From: Desulfarculaceae bacterium
GTDB taxonomy: Bacteria > Desulfobacterota > Desulfarculia > Desulfarculales > Desulfarculaceae
NCBI GenBank assembly: GCA_020444545.1
Contig: JAHLKT010000001.1
Span: 310,001 to 374,000, forward strand
Direction of reading: 5' to 3'
Length of the DNA stretch: 64,000 bases
Both the position numbers and the translations under genes were made by a program. The stretch's first letter is position 1. Every line of letters begins with the position of its first letter. The notes beneath the pieces are model-generated. The model was not told where the DNA came from, did not search any database, and was given only the letters and a program-made list of their open reading frames with translations. Below, one piece after another: positions 1 through 8,018 of the stretch.

Positions 1-1
1 C

Positions 2-352
2 TGCTCCCCCGAGGACGCCCGCCAGCTGGTGTTCATCCGCTCCAACACCATGGGGCGCGGCGACGACAAGCTGGGCACCGGCCTGATGAAGAACTTCATC
101 CTCACCCTCAAGGAGATGGGCCCGGCCCTGTGGCGGATTTTGTTCGTCAACTCCGGGGTGAAGCTCTGCTGCGAAGGCTCCGAGAGCCTCGAGGCGCTCA
201 AGGAGCTGCAAGAGTCCGGCGTGAGCATCCTGGTCTGCGGCACCTGCCTGGATTTCTTCGGCCTGCTGGAGAAGAAACAGGTGGGCGAGACCACCAACAT
301 GCTCGACATCGTGACCTCGCTCCAGGTGGCCGGCAAGGTCATCACGATCTAG
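2..352 (+). CDS. yedF: Selenium metabolism protein YedF (C-terminal part, cut by window edge)
   Basis: The reading frame is open from the first bases of the window to a TAG at 350-352, so only the last ~116 residues are seen. They read as the C-terminal DsrE/F-like domain of the YedF family: a stretch around SNTMGRGDD, a predicted helix LMKNFILTLKEM, then a CGTCLDFFGL motif with a Cys pair and a last strand before the stop. In this family an N-terminal TusA-like sulfur-carrier domain normally precedes it; it would lie outside the window. YedF-type proteins occur with selenium utilisation genes, and selD and a selenium-type LysR gene lie 23 kb away. The exact biochemical role is not established. 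Confidence 0.8.
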   Translation, partial: CSPEDARQLVFIRSNTMGRGDDKLGTGLMKNFILTLKEMGPALWRILFVNSGVKLCCEGSESLEALKELQESGVSILVCGTCLDFFGLLEKKQVGETTNMLDIVTSLQVAGKVITI

Positions 353-413
353 GCCCGCTCCGCTCCCCTCCCCTTCTCAAGCTTCACTTTTGCTTGTCCA
401 AGATATCGGCAAA

Positions 414-429
414 TACGATTTAAATCGTA
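414..429. repeat. Perfect 16-bp palindrome
   Basis: The sequence TACGATTTAAATCGTA is its own reverse complement over 16 bases and sits in an AT-richer pocket of a convergent intergenic region. It looks like an operator half-site pair, but no gene starts just downstream on either strand, so a regulatory role is unproven. Confidence 0.4.
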
Positions 430-508
430 CTTGTGGATTGACTTGTCCTATCATCAAGCAGCCCGCCAAACGCGCCTCAGTGCCGGGGCATGGCTTCTCC
501 TGGCGCAC

Positions 509-551
509 AGAGATTGCCGCGTCGCGCCCAGAGGGCGCTCCTCGCAATGAC
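509..551 (+). repeat. Short interspersed repeat, family B, copy 1
   Basis: Begins AGAGATTGCCGCGTCGCG and ends GCTCCTCGCAATGAC. The same ends occur at 9021-9064, and related copies lie at 9090-9125 (inverted) and 9209-9281. The middle (CGCCC-AGA-GGGCG) is an inverted repeat that differs between copies while staying self-complementary. Similar repeats with a GTCATTGCGAGGAGC end are widespread in bacterial intergenic DNA; their function is not settled. Confidence 0.7.
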
Positions 552-569
552 AATGACGGCTGTTGCTGA

Positions 570-601
570 ACAAAGAAAAGGCGGGAATGAACCCCGCCTT
601 T
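570..601 (-). terminator. Rho-independent terminator-like hairpin ending the leftward operon
   Basis: A 9-bp perfect stem (577-585 with 593-601, AAAGGCGGG/CCCGCCTTT) with a 7-base loop. On the minus strand the stem runs into TTTTCTTTG. It lies ~75 bp past the stop of the leftward methyltransferase gene, so it probably ends that five-gene operon. Confidence 0.6.
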
Positions 602-674
602 ACATTTGGCCCTTGATTTTTCCGCCTCACGACCATTCCCGGCATAGCCGCGTCTGGCTATGCCGGCCATTGCT

Positions 675-1682
675 TTAGGGCTTGATGCCTTTGACCAGCG
701 CCGCCGGGCTCCCCTCCTTGGTGGGGCCGGCGTACTCGCAGGCAATGAGGCCCGCCTGTTCCATGAAGCCGCAGACCTCGGCCACGGTGTAGCTGCGGCC
801 CTCGGGGGTGTTGAGGAGCATGTTCAGGCTGAACAGAGCAGGCCAGGGGTGCTTGGGGCCCTCGGGGCCCACGTAGAACTCCTGCACCCAAAGCACGCCG
901 CCGGACTTTAGCGCCGCCGCCGCTTTGTCGATCAGCGCCTGGCAGTTGTCGTAGCCGTCGCCGTGCAGCACCTGGCTGATCCAGATCACGTCGTAGGGCC
1001 CGCCCAGGGGGTCCTGGCGGTAGTCGCCGGTGATGAAGCCCACCTCGCCGCCATGAGGGTGGCGGGAAGCCTCCTCATCGAAGGCCTGCCGGGCGCCGGG
1101 CAGGTCGAACACCGCCGCCTGGAGGCCCGGGGTCTCCTCGGCAAAGGTGTGGGCATAGACTCCCGGCCCGCCGCCGAGGTCCAGGAGGCTCTGGCCCGCT
1201 TTAAGGCCAAGGCGCTCAGCCAGGCCCGGCGCCTGTCCCCGCGCGATGTCGCGCATGGCCAGGTAGAAGTGAGTGCGGCCGGGCGACTCCTTGGAATCGG
1301 GCAGCTCCTCGCGCTCCACCGGCTTGCCGGTCCGCACGCAATCGGCCAGCTGGGCCCAGGTGGCCATCATGTCGGCCATGTGGTGGGCGTAGTTGACCAG
1401 GCTGCGGGGCCCGTCCGGGTCCAGGAAGGGAACCAGGTCCGGGTGCAGGCGAAAGGTGTCGCCCTCGGCCGAGAGCACCCCCAGGGCCGCCAGGGACCCG
1501 GCCAGGCGCTGGGTTGCGTCGGCATCCAGGCCCAGGCGGGCGGCCAGCTCCTCGGCCGTGGCCGGTCCCCGGCTCAGTTCGGGCAGCAGCCCGGTTTGCA
1601 CCCCGGCGTGCAGGGCCGCGGTGGGCCAATAGCCGCTGGCCAGGCGCATGAAATCCTCGGCCTTCCATTCCCGTTTGCTCAT
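675..1682 (-). CDS. SAM-dependent methyltransferase, O-methyltransferase (family 2) type
   Basis: 335 residues. An N-terminal winged-helix dimerisation region (about residues 20-85, with the ATAEELAARLGL type helix) precedes a class I SAM-binding Rossmann domain; motif I is DLGGGPG at 168-174, followed by an acidic strand and a GDYRQDPLGG segment. This layout is that of the plant-type/bacterial O-methyltransferase family that also includes bacteriochlorophyll and ubiquinone-like methyltransferases. The substrate cannot be named from sequence. AAGGAG precedes the ATG. It is the last gene of a leftward operon, 10 bp after the DUF401 permease, so it may modify a product linked to that permease, which is only a guess. 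Confidence 0.75.
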   Translation of the reverse strand: MSKREWKAEDFMRLASGYWPTAALHAGVQTGLLPELSRGPATAEELAARLGLDADATQRLAGSLAALGVLSAEGDTFRLHPDLVPFLDPDGPRSLVNYAHHMADMMATWAQLADCVRTGKPVEREELPDSKESPGRTHFYLAMRDIARGQAPGLAERLGLKAGQSLLDLGGGPGVYAHTFAEETPGLQAAVFDLPGARQAFDEEASRHPHGGEVGFITGDYRQDPLGGPYDVIWISQVLHGDGYDNCQALIDKAAAALKSGGVLWVQEFYVGPEGPKHPWPALFSLNMLLNTPEGRSYTVAEVCGFMEQAGLIACEYAGPTKEGSPAALVKGIKP

Positions 1683-1692
1683 CCGGCTCTCC

Positions 1693-2988
1693 TTAGCGAA
1701 GGATCAGAAACCACACCACCATGAACCCGGCGGTCACCGCAATGGGACCATACAGATAAGGGTAGCAGGCGCTGAGGGTGCATTTGAAGTAGTCGCGGGA
1801 AAGCAGGAAGCACAAGTGCAGGGGCGAGAGCATCATGCCGAAGAAGCCCGAGGCGAAGGCCAACATGCCGTGGGCCAAATAGTGGGTGCCGGTGTAGTGG
1901 CTGATCAGGGGCACCACCACCGGCAGGCTGGCGGCCACATAGCCCACCCCCACCCCAATGACCAGGCCGCTGATAAAGGGCAAAAGGGCCACCATGACCA
2001 GGGGCGGGATGCCGTAATGGTTCAGCTCGCCCTGGATGGCCCCCACCGCGCCAGAGCTTTTCATCAGGCCCTGAAAGATCATGATGCCCACCACCAGGCC
2101 CAGCAGGCTGAGCACCTCGCGGCGGGCGAACATGGCCAGCACCTTGGCGGGCGGGGTGCGGTTGGCCAGGGCGGCGGCCACCAGCGCTGCCACCAGGCCG
2201 CTGATCAGCGGGGCTCCCCCGGGCCAGGGCGGGCCGGGCGCGGGCCACAGGCTCTCCAGCCCGCTGACCAGGATCACCACCGCGATCATCACCAGGATGG
2301 GAGCCAGCTCTTTTAGGAAAGCGCCCAGGGAGCCCGCCGCGCGGTGGTCTGCCTGGGGCGGCTCGGGCAGGCGGCGCAGCAGGAGCCACACCCCGCTGGC
2401 CAGGTGCACCAGGGCGATGGGCAGCATGACCAGCATGAAGGAGATGGTGCCCACCCCCAACAGGCTGATGGCCAGGATGATGCCCGGATACATGGGCCAC
2501 CAGTACTCGCCGTGGTGGCGGAACCAGTAGTTCACCGAGCTGAGCAGCGCGCCCTGTTTGCCGCCCGCGCCGTTGGCCGGGCAGGAGGCCTCCACCATGG
2601 GCGCGGAGAACAGGGCCCCGCCGGGCATGGGCAGCAGGCCGATGATGGCGGGCATCACTGCCGCCGTGGCCCGGGGCGAGCTGACCAGCTTGCCGAAGGT
2701 GGCCACGATGCGCTCCAGTTGGCCCGACTCCTTCATAAGATGGCTGAGCACCAGCATGAGGGCCACGGCCAGGGCCAGGCGCAGGCTCACCGGCGCGATG
2801 AGGGCCTTGCCCGCCGCGACGGCGGTCTGGGCCGGGCCCAGGCCCATGCCCAGGCCCAGGAGCAGGCCCCCCAGGGCCAGGCACAGCCCCAAGTGCAGTT
2901 TCAGGCGGCTTACCGTGACCACCAGGGCGAATACGGCCAGGACCTTGACCAGGGCCGGCCAAAGCAGCGGATTGAGTATTTGGATCAT
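1693..2988 (-). CDS. DUF401 family integral membrane permease
   Basis: 431 residues, almost entirely hydrophobic segments (about 10-12 membrane helices) broken by short loops. The conserved stretch GLLPMPGGALFSAPM and the NYWFRHHGEYWWP loop are typical of DUF401, a permease family common in Desulfobacterota and related to anion/gluconate-type transporters of the IT superfamily. The transported compound is unknown. Its ATG overlaps the stop of the upstream gene by four bases (2985-2988), a sign of translational coupling with the MptE-like protein. The family call is secure; the function is not. Confidence 0.8.
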   Translation of the reverse strand: MIQILNPLLWPALVKVLAVFALVVTVSRLKLHLGLCLALGGLLLGLGMGLGPAQTAVAAGKALIAPVSLRLALAVALMLVLSHLMKESGQLERIVATFGKLVSSPRATAAVMPAIIGLLPMPGGALFSAPMVEASCPANGAGGKQGALLSSVNYWFRHHGEYWWPMYPGIILAISLLGVGTISFMLVMLPIALVHLASGVWLLLRRLPEPPQADHRAAGSLGAFLKELAPILVMIAVVILVSGLESLWPAPGPPWPGGAPLISGLVAALVAAALANRTPPAKVLAMFARREVLSLLGLVVGIMIFQGLMKSSGAVGAIQGELNHYGIPPLVMVALLPFISGLVIGVGVGYVAASLPVVVPLISHYTGTHYLAHGMLAFASGFFGMMLSPLHLCFLLSRDYFKCTLSACYPYLYGPIAVTAGFMVVWFLILR

Positions 2989-4748
2989 GCCAAGGTGGCC
3001 TGGGTGTGTCCGGCGGAATGGGCGAAGTGTTTGAGGAAGGCGGAGTCGTTGTCGCGGCGGGCCTGGGCCAGCTCGTTCATTTCGGTGGCGGTGCGCCGGA
3101 GGCCGGCGGCCAGTTCCCCGGCCCGGCCCTCCAGCTCGGCCAGGCAGAGGCGGAGTTGGTCGCAGCAGTCGTTGATCTGGATCTGATGGGCCCGGCTGCG
3201 GCAGACCAGGTGGTGCCGCCGCCTAAAGGAGCGCACCAGGCAGCCGTCCAAAAAGGCGGCCAGCATGGCGTCGGCCGCGGCCTGCTCGGCCAGGGCCAGG
3301 AACAATGCCTCCGAGGCGTAGAGCCAATCCGAGGCCCGCACCGAGCACAGCTCCTGGTAGTCGGCCAGGGGCGCGGCGGCGCGCTGCCAGAGGCGGGTGG
3401 CCGCGGTGGAGGCGCGGTTGAGGCCCAGGGCGTACTGCTCCAGGGCATCGGCCTCCAGCCAGGTTTCTTGGTGCAACAGCGGCACCTGCAAGGGCTGGCC
3501 CGGCCCGCCCAGGCCGGGCAGGACGCTCTCCAGGGAAACGTAGCGGGTGCCCGGCAGGCCCAGGCCGTGGGGGCTGGTGTTCAGGGCGTTGGCTCCGCGC
3601 CGGGCCAATACCCGGCCCAGGGCGCAGGCCCCGGCCGCCTGGTACAGGGTGGCCTGCACCGTGCCGCCGTTCATATCGGGCATGATCAGCTCGCCCCGGG
3701 GGTCCACCATGTCCGCGCCCACCAGGATGATGGGGTCGCAGCCGATGACCAGGGCCAGCTCGGCCAAACGGCCCAAGGTGTGCTGCTGGGGCGTGAGATA
3801 CTCGGCCATGGGAGCCAGGGGGCCCAGGGCGGTACCCCGGGGGCCCAGGCACATGAAAACCGGGCCTGGATGGGCCCGGATCGTCGGTGCGTGGGCCACT
3901 TCCTCGGCGATGAGGGGGGTGCGCTCCAACACTGGATGGCTGAAGGCGAACAGGGGGCCCAGGGCCGGACCGGCCAGGCCCACCCCGCTGGGCTCGATGC
4001 CCATGCGGGCCACCCGGGGCAGGGCGCGGTCGGAGCAGAAGAACACCGCGCCGCCCATATTGCCCGCCAAGCGCTCCAGGGCGGGCTCCAGGGAGGGGCC
4101 GTCCAGGGCCAGCACCGCGGGCCGTCCGGGCATACAGGCGGGCAGGCCGTTGGCCGCGCCCGCGAACACGGCGTGGATCAGGTTGGCCACCAGGTTGGCT
4201 CCGGATTGCATCTCCCAGTCCAGAGCCAGGTCGCGGGCCCTGAGGGCGTGGCCCAGCACGCGGTAGAGCCGGGCCCGGGCCGCGGCGGCCTCGGGGTCGG
4301 TGTCCGAGTGCAGATGCACCATCTCCATCTGGCCGGTGAGGCTCAGCTGGGGATTGTGGCTCAGCGCCTCTTCCAGGGCGGCCTCGGAGGGGGCCAAGAG
4401 CACCAGCTCCTCCTGGCCCAGGGGCATGCCCAGGTCGTGGCGGCCCAGGGCGGCGGCCAAGACCTCGGCGCGGGGCTGCAAGCAGAAGACCTGGTGCCCG
4501 GCGGGCATGCGCTCCAGCAAGAGCGCCACCTCGTCCATCAGGCCGCCGCCCACCACCAGGGTGATGCCCCCGGCGCGGGCCTTCAGGCCGCTGAGGCCGG
4601 GGCCCTCGCTCTGCACGGACCCCACCGCCGGCGGAGCCAGGGGCCCCACCCCGCTACGCTCCAGCCAGGCGGCCACCTCGGGCGACACCATGGCCAGGAC
4701 GTCCAGGTTCTTGCGGTACAGCTCTGGTGAGAAGGACTCTACCGGCAC
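2985..4748 (-). CDS. DUF115 / MptE-like protein related to motility-associated Maf glycosyltransferases
   Basis: 587 residues from a GTG start at 4748, chosen because AAGAGGA lies about eight bases upstream and residues before it are Pro/Arg/Gly-rich shadow sequence of the neighbouring gene. The middle holds the DUF115 (6-hydroxymethylpterin diphosphokinase MptE-like) fold; the strongest match is IGCDPIILVGADMVDPRGE, the phosphate-binding strand region of Maf-type flagellin glycosyltransferases. The C-terminal ~120 residues are helical. Maf proteins attach nonulosonic acids to flagellin, but no flagellar genes are nearby, so another glycan or pterin role is possible. It is third in the leftward operon. 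Confidence 0.7.
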   Translation of the reverse strand: MPVESFSPELYRKNLDVLAMVSPEVAAWLERSGVGPLAPPAVGSVQSEGPGLSGLKARAGGITLVVGGGLMDEVALLLERMPAGHQVFCLQPRAEVLAAALGRHDLGMPLGQEELVLLAPSEAALEEALSHNPQLSLTGQMEMVHLHSDTDPEAAAARARLYRVLGHALRARDLALDWEMQSGANLVANLIHAVFAGAANGLPACMPGRPAVLALDGPSLEPALERLAGNMGGAVFFCSDRALPRVARMGIEPSGVGLAGPALGPLFAFSHPVLERTPLIAEEVAHAPTIRAHPGPVFMCLGPRGTALGPLAPMAEYLTPQQHTLGRLAELALVIGCDPIILVGADMVDPRGELIMPDMNGGTVQATLYQAAGACALGRVLARRGANALNTSPHGLGLPGTRYVSLESVLPGLGGPGQPLQVPLLHQETWLEADALEQYALGLNRASTAATRLWQRAAAPLADYQELCSVRASDWLYASEALFLALAEQAAADAMLAAFLDGCLVRSFRRRHHLVCRSRAHQIQINDCCDQLRLCLAELEGRAGELAAGLRRTATEMNELAQARRDNDSAFLKHFAHSAGHTQATLA

Positions 4749-4798
4749 GAATCGCTTCCTCTTTTGTGTGGTTGCCAGCCGGGAAAGTTGAGGGAATT

Positions 4799-5527
4799 TT
4801 ATCGTTGAGTCGGGGGGTTTGCAACTTTGGCCGGGATCGAAGCTGCGGCGGGCGGGGTTTCGGCCAGGTGTCCGCCCTTGAAGCGCAAGAGCACCGGGCC
4901 GGTGGGAAGCAGGTAAACGTAGTGCTGCTCGTCGGAGAGGTAGTTGACCATGAAGGAGCGCTGGGGCCGTCCCCAGGCCAGCTCCACGGTCCAGAAGTCG
5001 TCGCCTTTCTCGATGTGGCCCGCGGCCAGGCGGGCTTTGCGCGCGGGCGGCAGGTCCGCGGCCTTGAGCTTGGCCAGGCGGTCGGCGTGGCGCGCGGCCG
5101 GTCCGGGCAAGGGCACCCCGGCGGCGCGGGGCAGGCGGCCCAGGGCCTCCAGGCCCACCACCGCCTCCAGGCCGGGGGCGGGATCGGCGGGTTTTTGCAG
5201 CGCGGAGGCGGGCACCCACCAGGGGCCGGGCCGCCCCCGTGGCGCGAAGAGCCACAGGGCCTCGTGGGCGCGATATGCACGGCGCTCCAGCAGGCGGCCG
5301 GGGACGGGCCGCCCTTGCGGGCCGAAGCGGGCGATCAGAAAGTATTCGGGGGTTTGGCCCAAAAGCTCCCAGGCGCTGAAGGCGGCGGCGGTCCCGGCGG
5401 AGCCGCCGTCCAGGCCGATCAGGGGCGTGTCGCGCAGCAGGGTCAGGGAGCGGGGCTCCGGCGCCTGGGCAACGGCGGCCGTGGCCAGGGCCAACAGCAG
5501 GGCCGGGGCCAGAAGCCAGCGGAGCAT
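4799..5527 (-). CDS. Secreted protein of unknown function
   Basis: 242 residues starting with a clear signal peptide (MLRWLLAPALLLALATAAVAQA, predicted cleavage after the AVAQA region). The mature part is Pro/Ala-rich with several aromatic segments (WELLGQTPEYFLIARFG, WWVPASAL, FMVNYLSDEQHYVYLLP). I recognise no family. It begins seven bases after the stop of the upstream SH3-domain protein and has no strong ribosome site, suggesting coupled translation. A role in the envelope together with that neighbour is plausible. Confidence 0.6.
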   Translation of the reverse strand: MLRWLLAPALLLALATAAVAQAPEPRSLTLLRDTPLIGLDGGSAGTAAAFSAWELLGQTPEYFLIARFGPQGRPVPGRLLERRAYRAHEALWLFAPRGRPGPWWVPASALQKPADPAPGLEAVVGLEALGRLPRAAGVPLPGPAARHADRLAKLKAADLPPARKARLAAGHIEKGDDFWTVELAWGRPQRSFMVNYLSDEQHYVYLLPTGPVLLRFKGGHLAETPPAAASIPAKVANPPTQR

Positions 5528-5534
5528 CAGCTTT

Positions 5535-6182
5535 TTAATAGATCGAGGAATTCCAGCGCTTCTTGCGGCGGTGCAGGGCCAGGCCCATGAGCCAGCCGAT
5601 GACCAGCACGCCGGCCCCGGCCAGGAACCACTTCAGGTTGGAGGAGAACTTCAGCGACTTGTTCTCCACCACCAGCTCCTTGAGCTCCTTGTCCTGCTTT
5701 TCGTAGCGGGCTTGCAGGGCCTTATGACGCTTCTTGAGGGTCATGACGTCGGCCGAATCGGCCTGGAGCTTCTCGTGGCGGGCGGTGAGCTCGGCCAGCT
5801 GGCCCTGGGCGGTGCTGAGCTCGCGGCTCAGGCGCTGGTTCTCGCTGTGCAGCTCTTCCAGGCGGCGGGCCATGTCCTTGTTGGCCGGGTCCAGCTCGGC
5901 CAGGCGCAAACGGGCGGGCCGCTCCTTGGTCAGGAAACGGGTGAGCACCCAGCCTTCCTTGCCGTCGGGCAGGCGCACCAGGGCCCAGCCGTCGCGTTCC
6001 TTGCCCAGCAGGGTGACCGCGTCGCCGGTCTCGGTCATGGCCACCACCTTGTTGCTCAGGCTGGGGCCCGAACGCACCGTGATGCGCAGCTGGTCGCTGA
6101 CGTAGAGGGTGTCCTGGGCCAGGGCGGGCAAGGCGGCCAGGCAGGCCAAAAGCACCAAAAGGGCGGCAAGGCGCGGTTTCAT
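5535..6182 (-). CDS. TIGR04211-type SH3 domain protein with C-terminal membrane anchor
   Basis: 215 residues from ATG 6182, preceded by AAGGAG. The order is signal peptide (to about residue 23, ALPALAQ), a bacterial SH3 domain (about 24-90, with LYVSDQLRITVRSGPS and GWVLTRFL), a long coiled coil (about 95-180), one membrane helix (WFLAGAGVLVIGWLMGLAL) and a short basic tail (HRRKKRW). This matches the YgiM-like SH3-and-anchor family, thought to be periplasmic and anchored in the inner membrane. It is the first gene of the five-gene leftward operon. Confidence 0.85.
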   Translation of the reverse strand: MKPRLAALLVLLACLAALPALAQDTLYVSDQLRITVRSGPSLSNKVVAMTETGDAVTLLGKERDGWALVRLPDGKEGWVLTRFLTKERPARLRLAELDPANKDMARRLEELHSENQRLSRELSTAQGQLAELTARHEKLQADSADVMTLKKRHKALQARYEKQDKELKELVVENKSLKFSSNLKWFLAGAGVLVIGWLMGLALHRRKKRWNSSIY

Positions 6183-6305
6183 GAGACGAAGCTCCTTTCC
6201 AGGCACTGGGACACCAAAAACTTAACAAACCCCTCCGGGGCTGTCAACGAAGCCTACCACAGTACAACTGCCGACAAAATAAGGCGAATTATTGATTTTT
6301 AAATT

Positions 6306-6334
6306 TTGACTGGGAATGGCTACTGTCCTAAAAT
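6306..6334 (+). promoter_or_regulatory. Sigma-70 type promoter for the HD-GYP regulator
   Basis: TTGACT at 6306-6311 and TAAAAT at 6329-6334 with a 17-bp spacer, in an AT-rich pocket between divergent genes, about 60 bp before the start codon at 6394. Confidence 0.6.
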
Positions 6335-6393
6335 GATTTAATCGGCCTGCCCAACTTCACGCCGTTTCGGTCCGCGCGGCGGGGTGGAGAGTT

Positions 6394-7917
6394 ATGCAAA
6401 ATAGCCGCGTCCTGATTGTGGACGACGAGCCGGATATCCTCCAGGCTCTGGGTGACCTATACCTTGCCCACGGAGCCGAGGTGCTTACTTCCGGCGACAG
6501 CCGTCGCGCTTTGGACATCGCACGCCGGGAACTGCCCGATCTGGTCCTTTTGGACGTGATGATGCCGGGGGTGGACGGGTATGCCATCTGCCGGGAGCTG
6601 AAGCAGAACGACGAAACCCGCCGCATCCCGGTGATCATGGTGACCGGCCTGGGCGACCTGGACCACAAGCTCCGGGGCCTGGACGTGGGGGCCGACGATT
6701 TCCTGACCAAGCCGGTGAACTCCTCCGAGCTCCTGACCCGCTCGCGGGCCCTGTTGCGGGTGAAGGAGCTGGGCGACGAGCTGGAGAGCGCCTACCGCTC
6801 CATGGCCGACATCGCCTCCTACACCAACAACCTGCTCCGGAGCTTCGACCCCAGCGGCTTCGACCCCCAGCAGAGCCTGGGCGGGCTCATGGAATTTCTC
6901 CTGGGCTCCGGGGCCAACGCCCACAGCCGCCCCCAGCGGGTGATCCTGCTCAGCAAAAACCCCGAAAGCGGCTGGGAGGCCTGGCGCTATTCCAACGGCG
7001 GCGAGAGCATCGACTGCCGCCACCTGGGCTCCCTGGTGCCCGACGAGGCGGTGGAGCCCATGTTCCAGGGTCAGGCCAGCATTTTCTGCAACCGCGACGA
7101 CGAGTGCCACCAGCGGGTGGTCAACGCCTCGCTGTGGGAGCGCCTGGGCGAGCCCACCCCCAAGGACAACATGGTGGCCTACCAGTCGGGCTCGGTGGCG
7201 GTGTTGGCCATAGACAACAACAAGGAGGTGAGCGACTACGAGGCCAAGGTGCTCTCGGCCATAGTGGCCACCATCCACGTTTTCATGAAGACCATCGTCG
7301 GCCAGCTCCGCGAGGTGGAGCGGGCCTTCTTCTACACCATCGAGTCCCTGGCCCGGGCGGCCGAGAGCCACGACGAGGACACGGCCAACCACATCGTGCG
7401 GGTCAAGCGCTACGCCGAGGCCCTGGGCCGGGCCCTAGGCCGCGAGGAATCCTATGTCGTCGCCCTGGGCTACGCCGCCCAGATGCACGACGTGGGCAAG
7501 CTGCACGTGCACCCGGACATCCTGCGCAAGCCCGGCCCCCTCACCCCCGGCGAGTGGGAGGAGGTCAAGCGCCACACCCTCTTCGGGGCGCGCATCCTGG
7601 GCGAGCACCCCCGCCTGGCCATGGCCCGCGAGGTGGCCCTGAACCACCACGAGCATTGGGACGGCAGCGGCTATCCCCAGGGGCTCTCCGGCGAGGAGAT
7701 CCCCCTGTCGGGGCGCATCAGCATGATGGCCGACGTGTACGACGCCCTGCGCAGCGCGCGGCATTACAAACTGCCCTACAGCCACGAGCGGGCGGTGGAG
7801 GTGATCCGCCTCGGCGATCACCGCCTGCGGCCCCAGTGGTTTGATCCCCAGGTGTTGCAAGCCTTTCTGGACATTCACGTCGAATTCGCTAAGATATACC
7901 GCGAATCCAAGGACTAG
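6394..7917 (+). CDS. Response regulator with HD-GYP output domain (predicted c-di-GMP phosphodiesterase)
   Basis: 507 residues. The N-terminal receiver domain (1-125) has the acidic pair D10/D11, phospho-acceptor D54 in LVLLDVMMP and the TKPV lysine loop. Residues about 130-300 form an unassigned middle region that could be GAF-like. The C-terminal HD-GYP domain has the metal-binding HD pair at 365-366 (MHDVGK) and an intact GYP at 426-428 (HHEHWDGSGYP), so activity is expected. It probably lowers c-di-GMP upon phosphorylation. No sensor kinase is adjacent, so its partner is elsewhere; the window also encodes a GGDEF enzyme that would act in the opposite direction. Confidence 0.9.
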   Translation: MQNSRVLIVDDEPDILQALGDLYLAHGAEVLTSGDSRRALDIARRELPDLVLLDVMMPGVDGYAICRELKQNDETRRIPVIMVTGLGDLDHKLRGLDVGADDFLTKPVNSSELLTRSRALLRVKELGDELESAYRSMADIASYTNNLLRSFDPSGFDPQQSLGGLMEFLLGSGANAHSRPQRVILLSKNPESGWEAWRYSNGGESIDCRHLGSLVPDEAVEPMFQGQASIFCNRDDECHQRVVNASLWERLGEPTPKDNMVAYQSGSVAVLAIDNNKEVSDYEAKVLSAIVATIHVFMKTIVGQLREVERAFFYTIESLARAAESHDEDTANHIVRVKRYAEALGRALGREESYVVALGYAAQMHDVGKLHVHPDILRKPGPLTPGEWEEVKRHTLFGARILGEHPRLAMAREVALNHHEHWDGSGYPQGLSGEEIPLSGRISMMADVYDALRSARHYKLPYSHERAVEVIRLGDHRLRPQWFDPQVLQAFLDIHVEFAKIYRESKD

Positions 7918-8018
7918 CTGCGCCCTTCCGGAACCGCCAGCCGAAGGAGGGCCCCGGGGCGCGCCGCGAACAGCGGCGAGACTTGCCGCGTGCACCAATA
8001 TTTTGTGAGGAGGGATAA

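Larger units (their letters stand above)
353..674. other. Convergent intergenic region with palindrome, repeat and terminator
   Basis: This 322-bp gap separates the rightward yedF end from the leftward methyltransferase end. It holds a perfect 16-bp palindrome at 414-429, one member of a short interspersed repeat at 509-551, and a hairpin at 577-601 that can end transcription from the right. The stretch 380-480 is lower in GC than its surroundings. I see no credible gene here; the short open frames have no ribosome site or recognisable domain. Confidence 0.6.

Noticed and set aside
3006-4730. A 574-residue rightward open frame opposite the MptE-like gene
   Set aside because: Gly/Gln/His-rich composition with no motif; the opposite strand carries the DUF115 signature and overlaps cleanly with its operon neighbours.
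4749-5255. Longer start for the MptE-like protein
   Set aside because: The added residues are shadow sequence of the secreted-protein gene; a GTG with a good ribosome site at 4748 is better.
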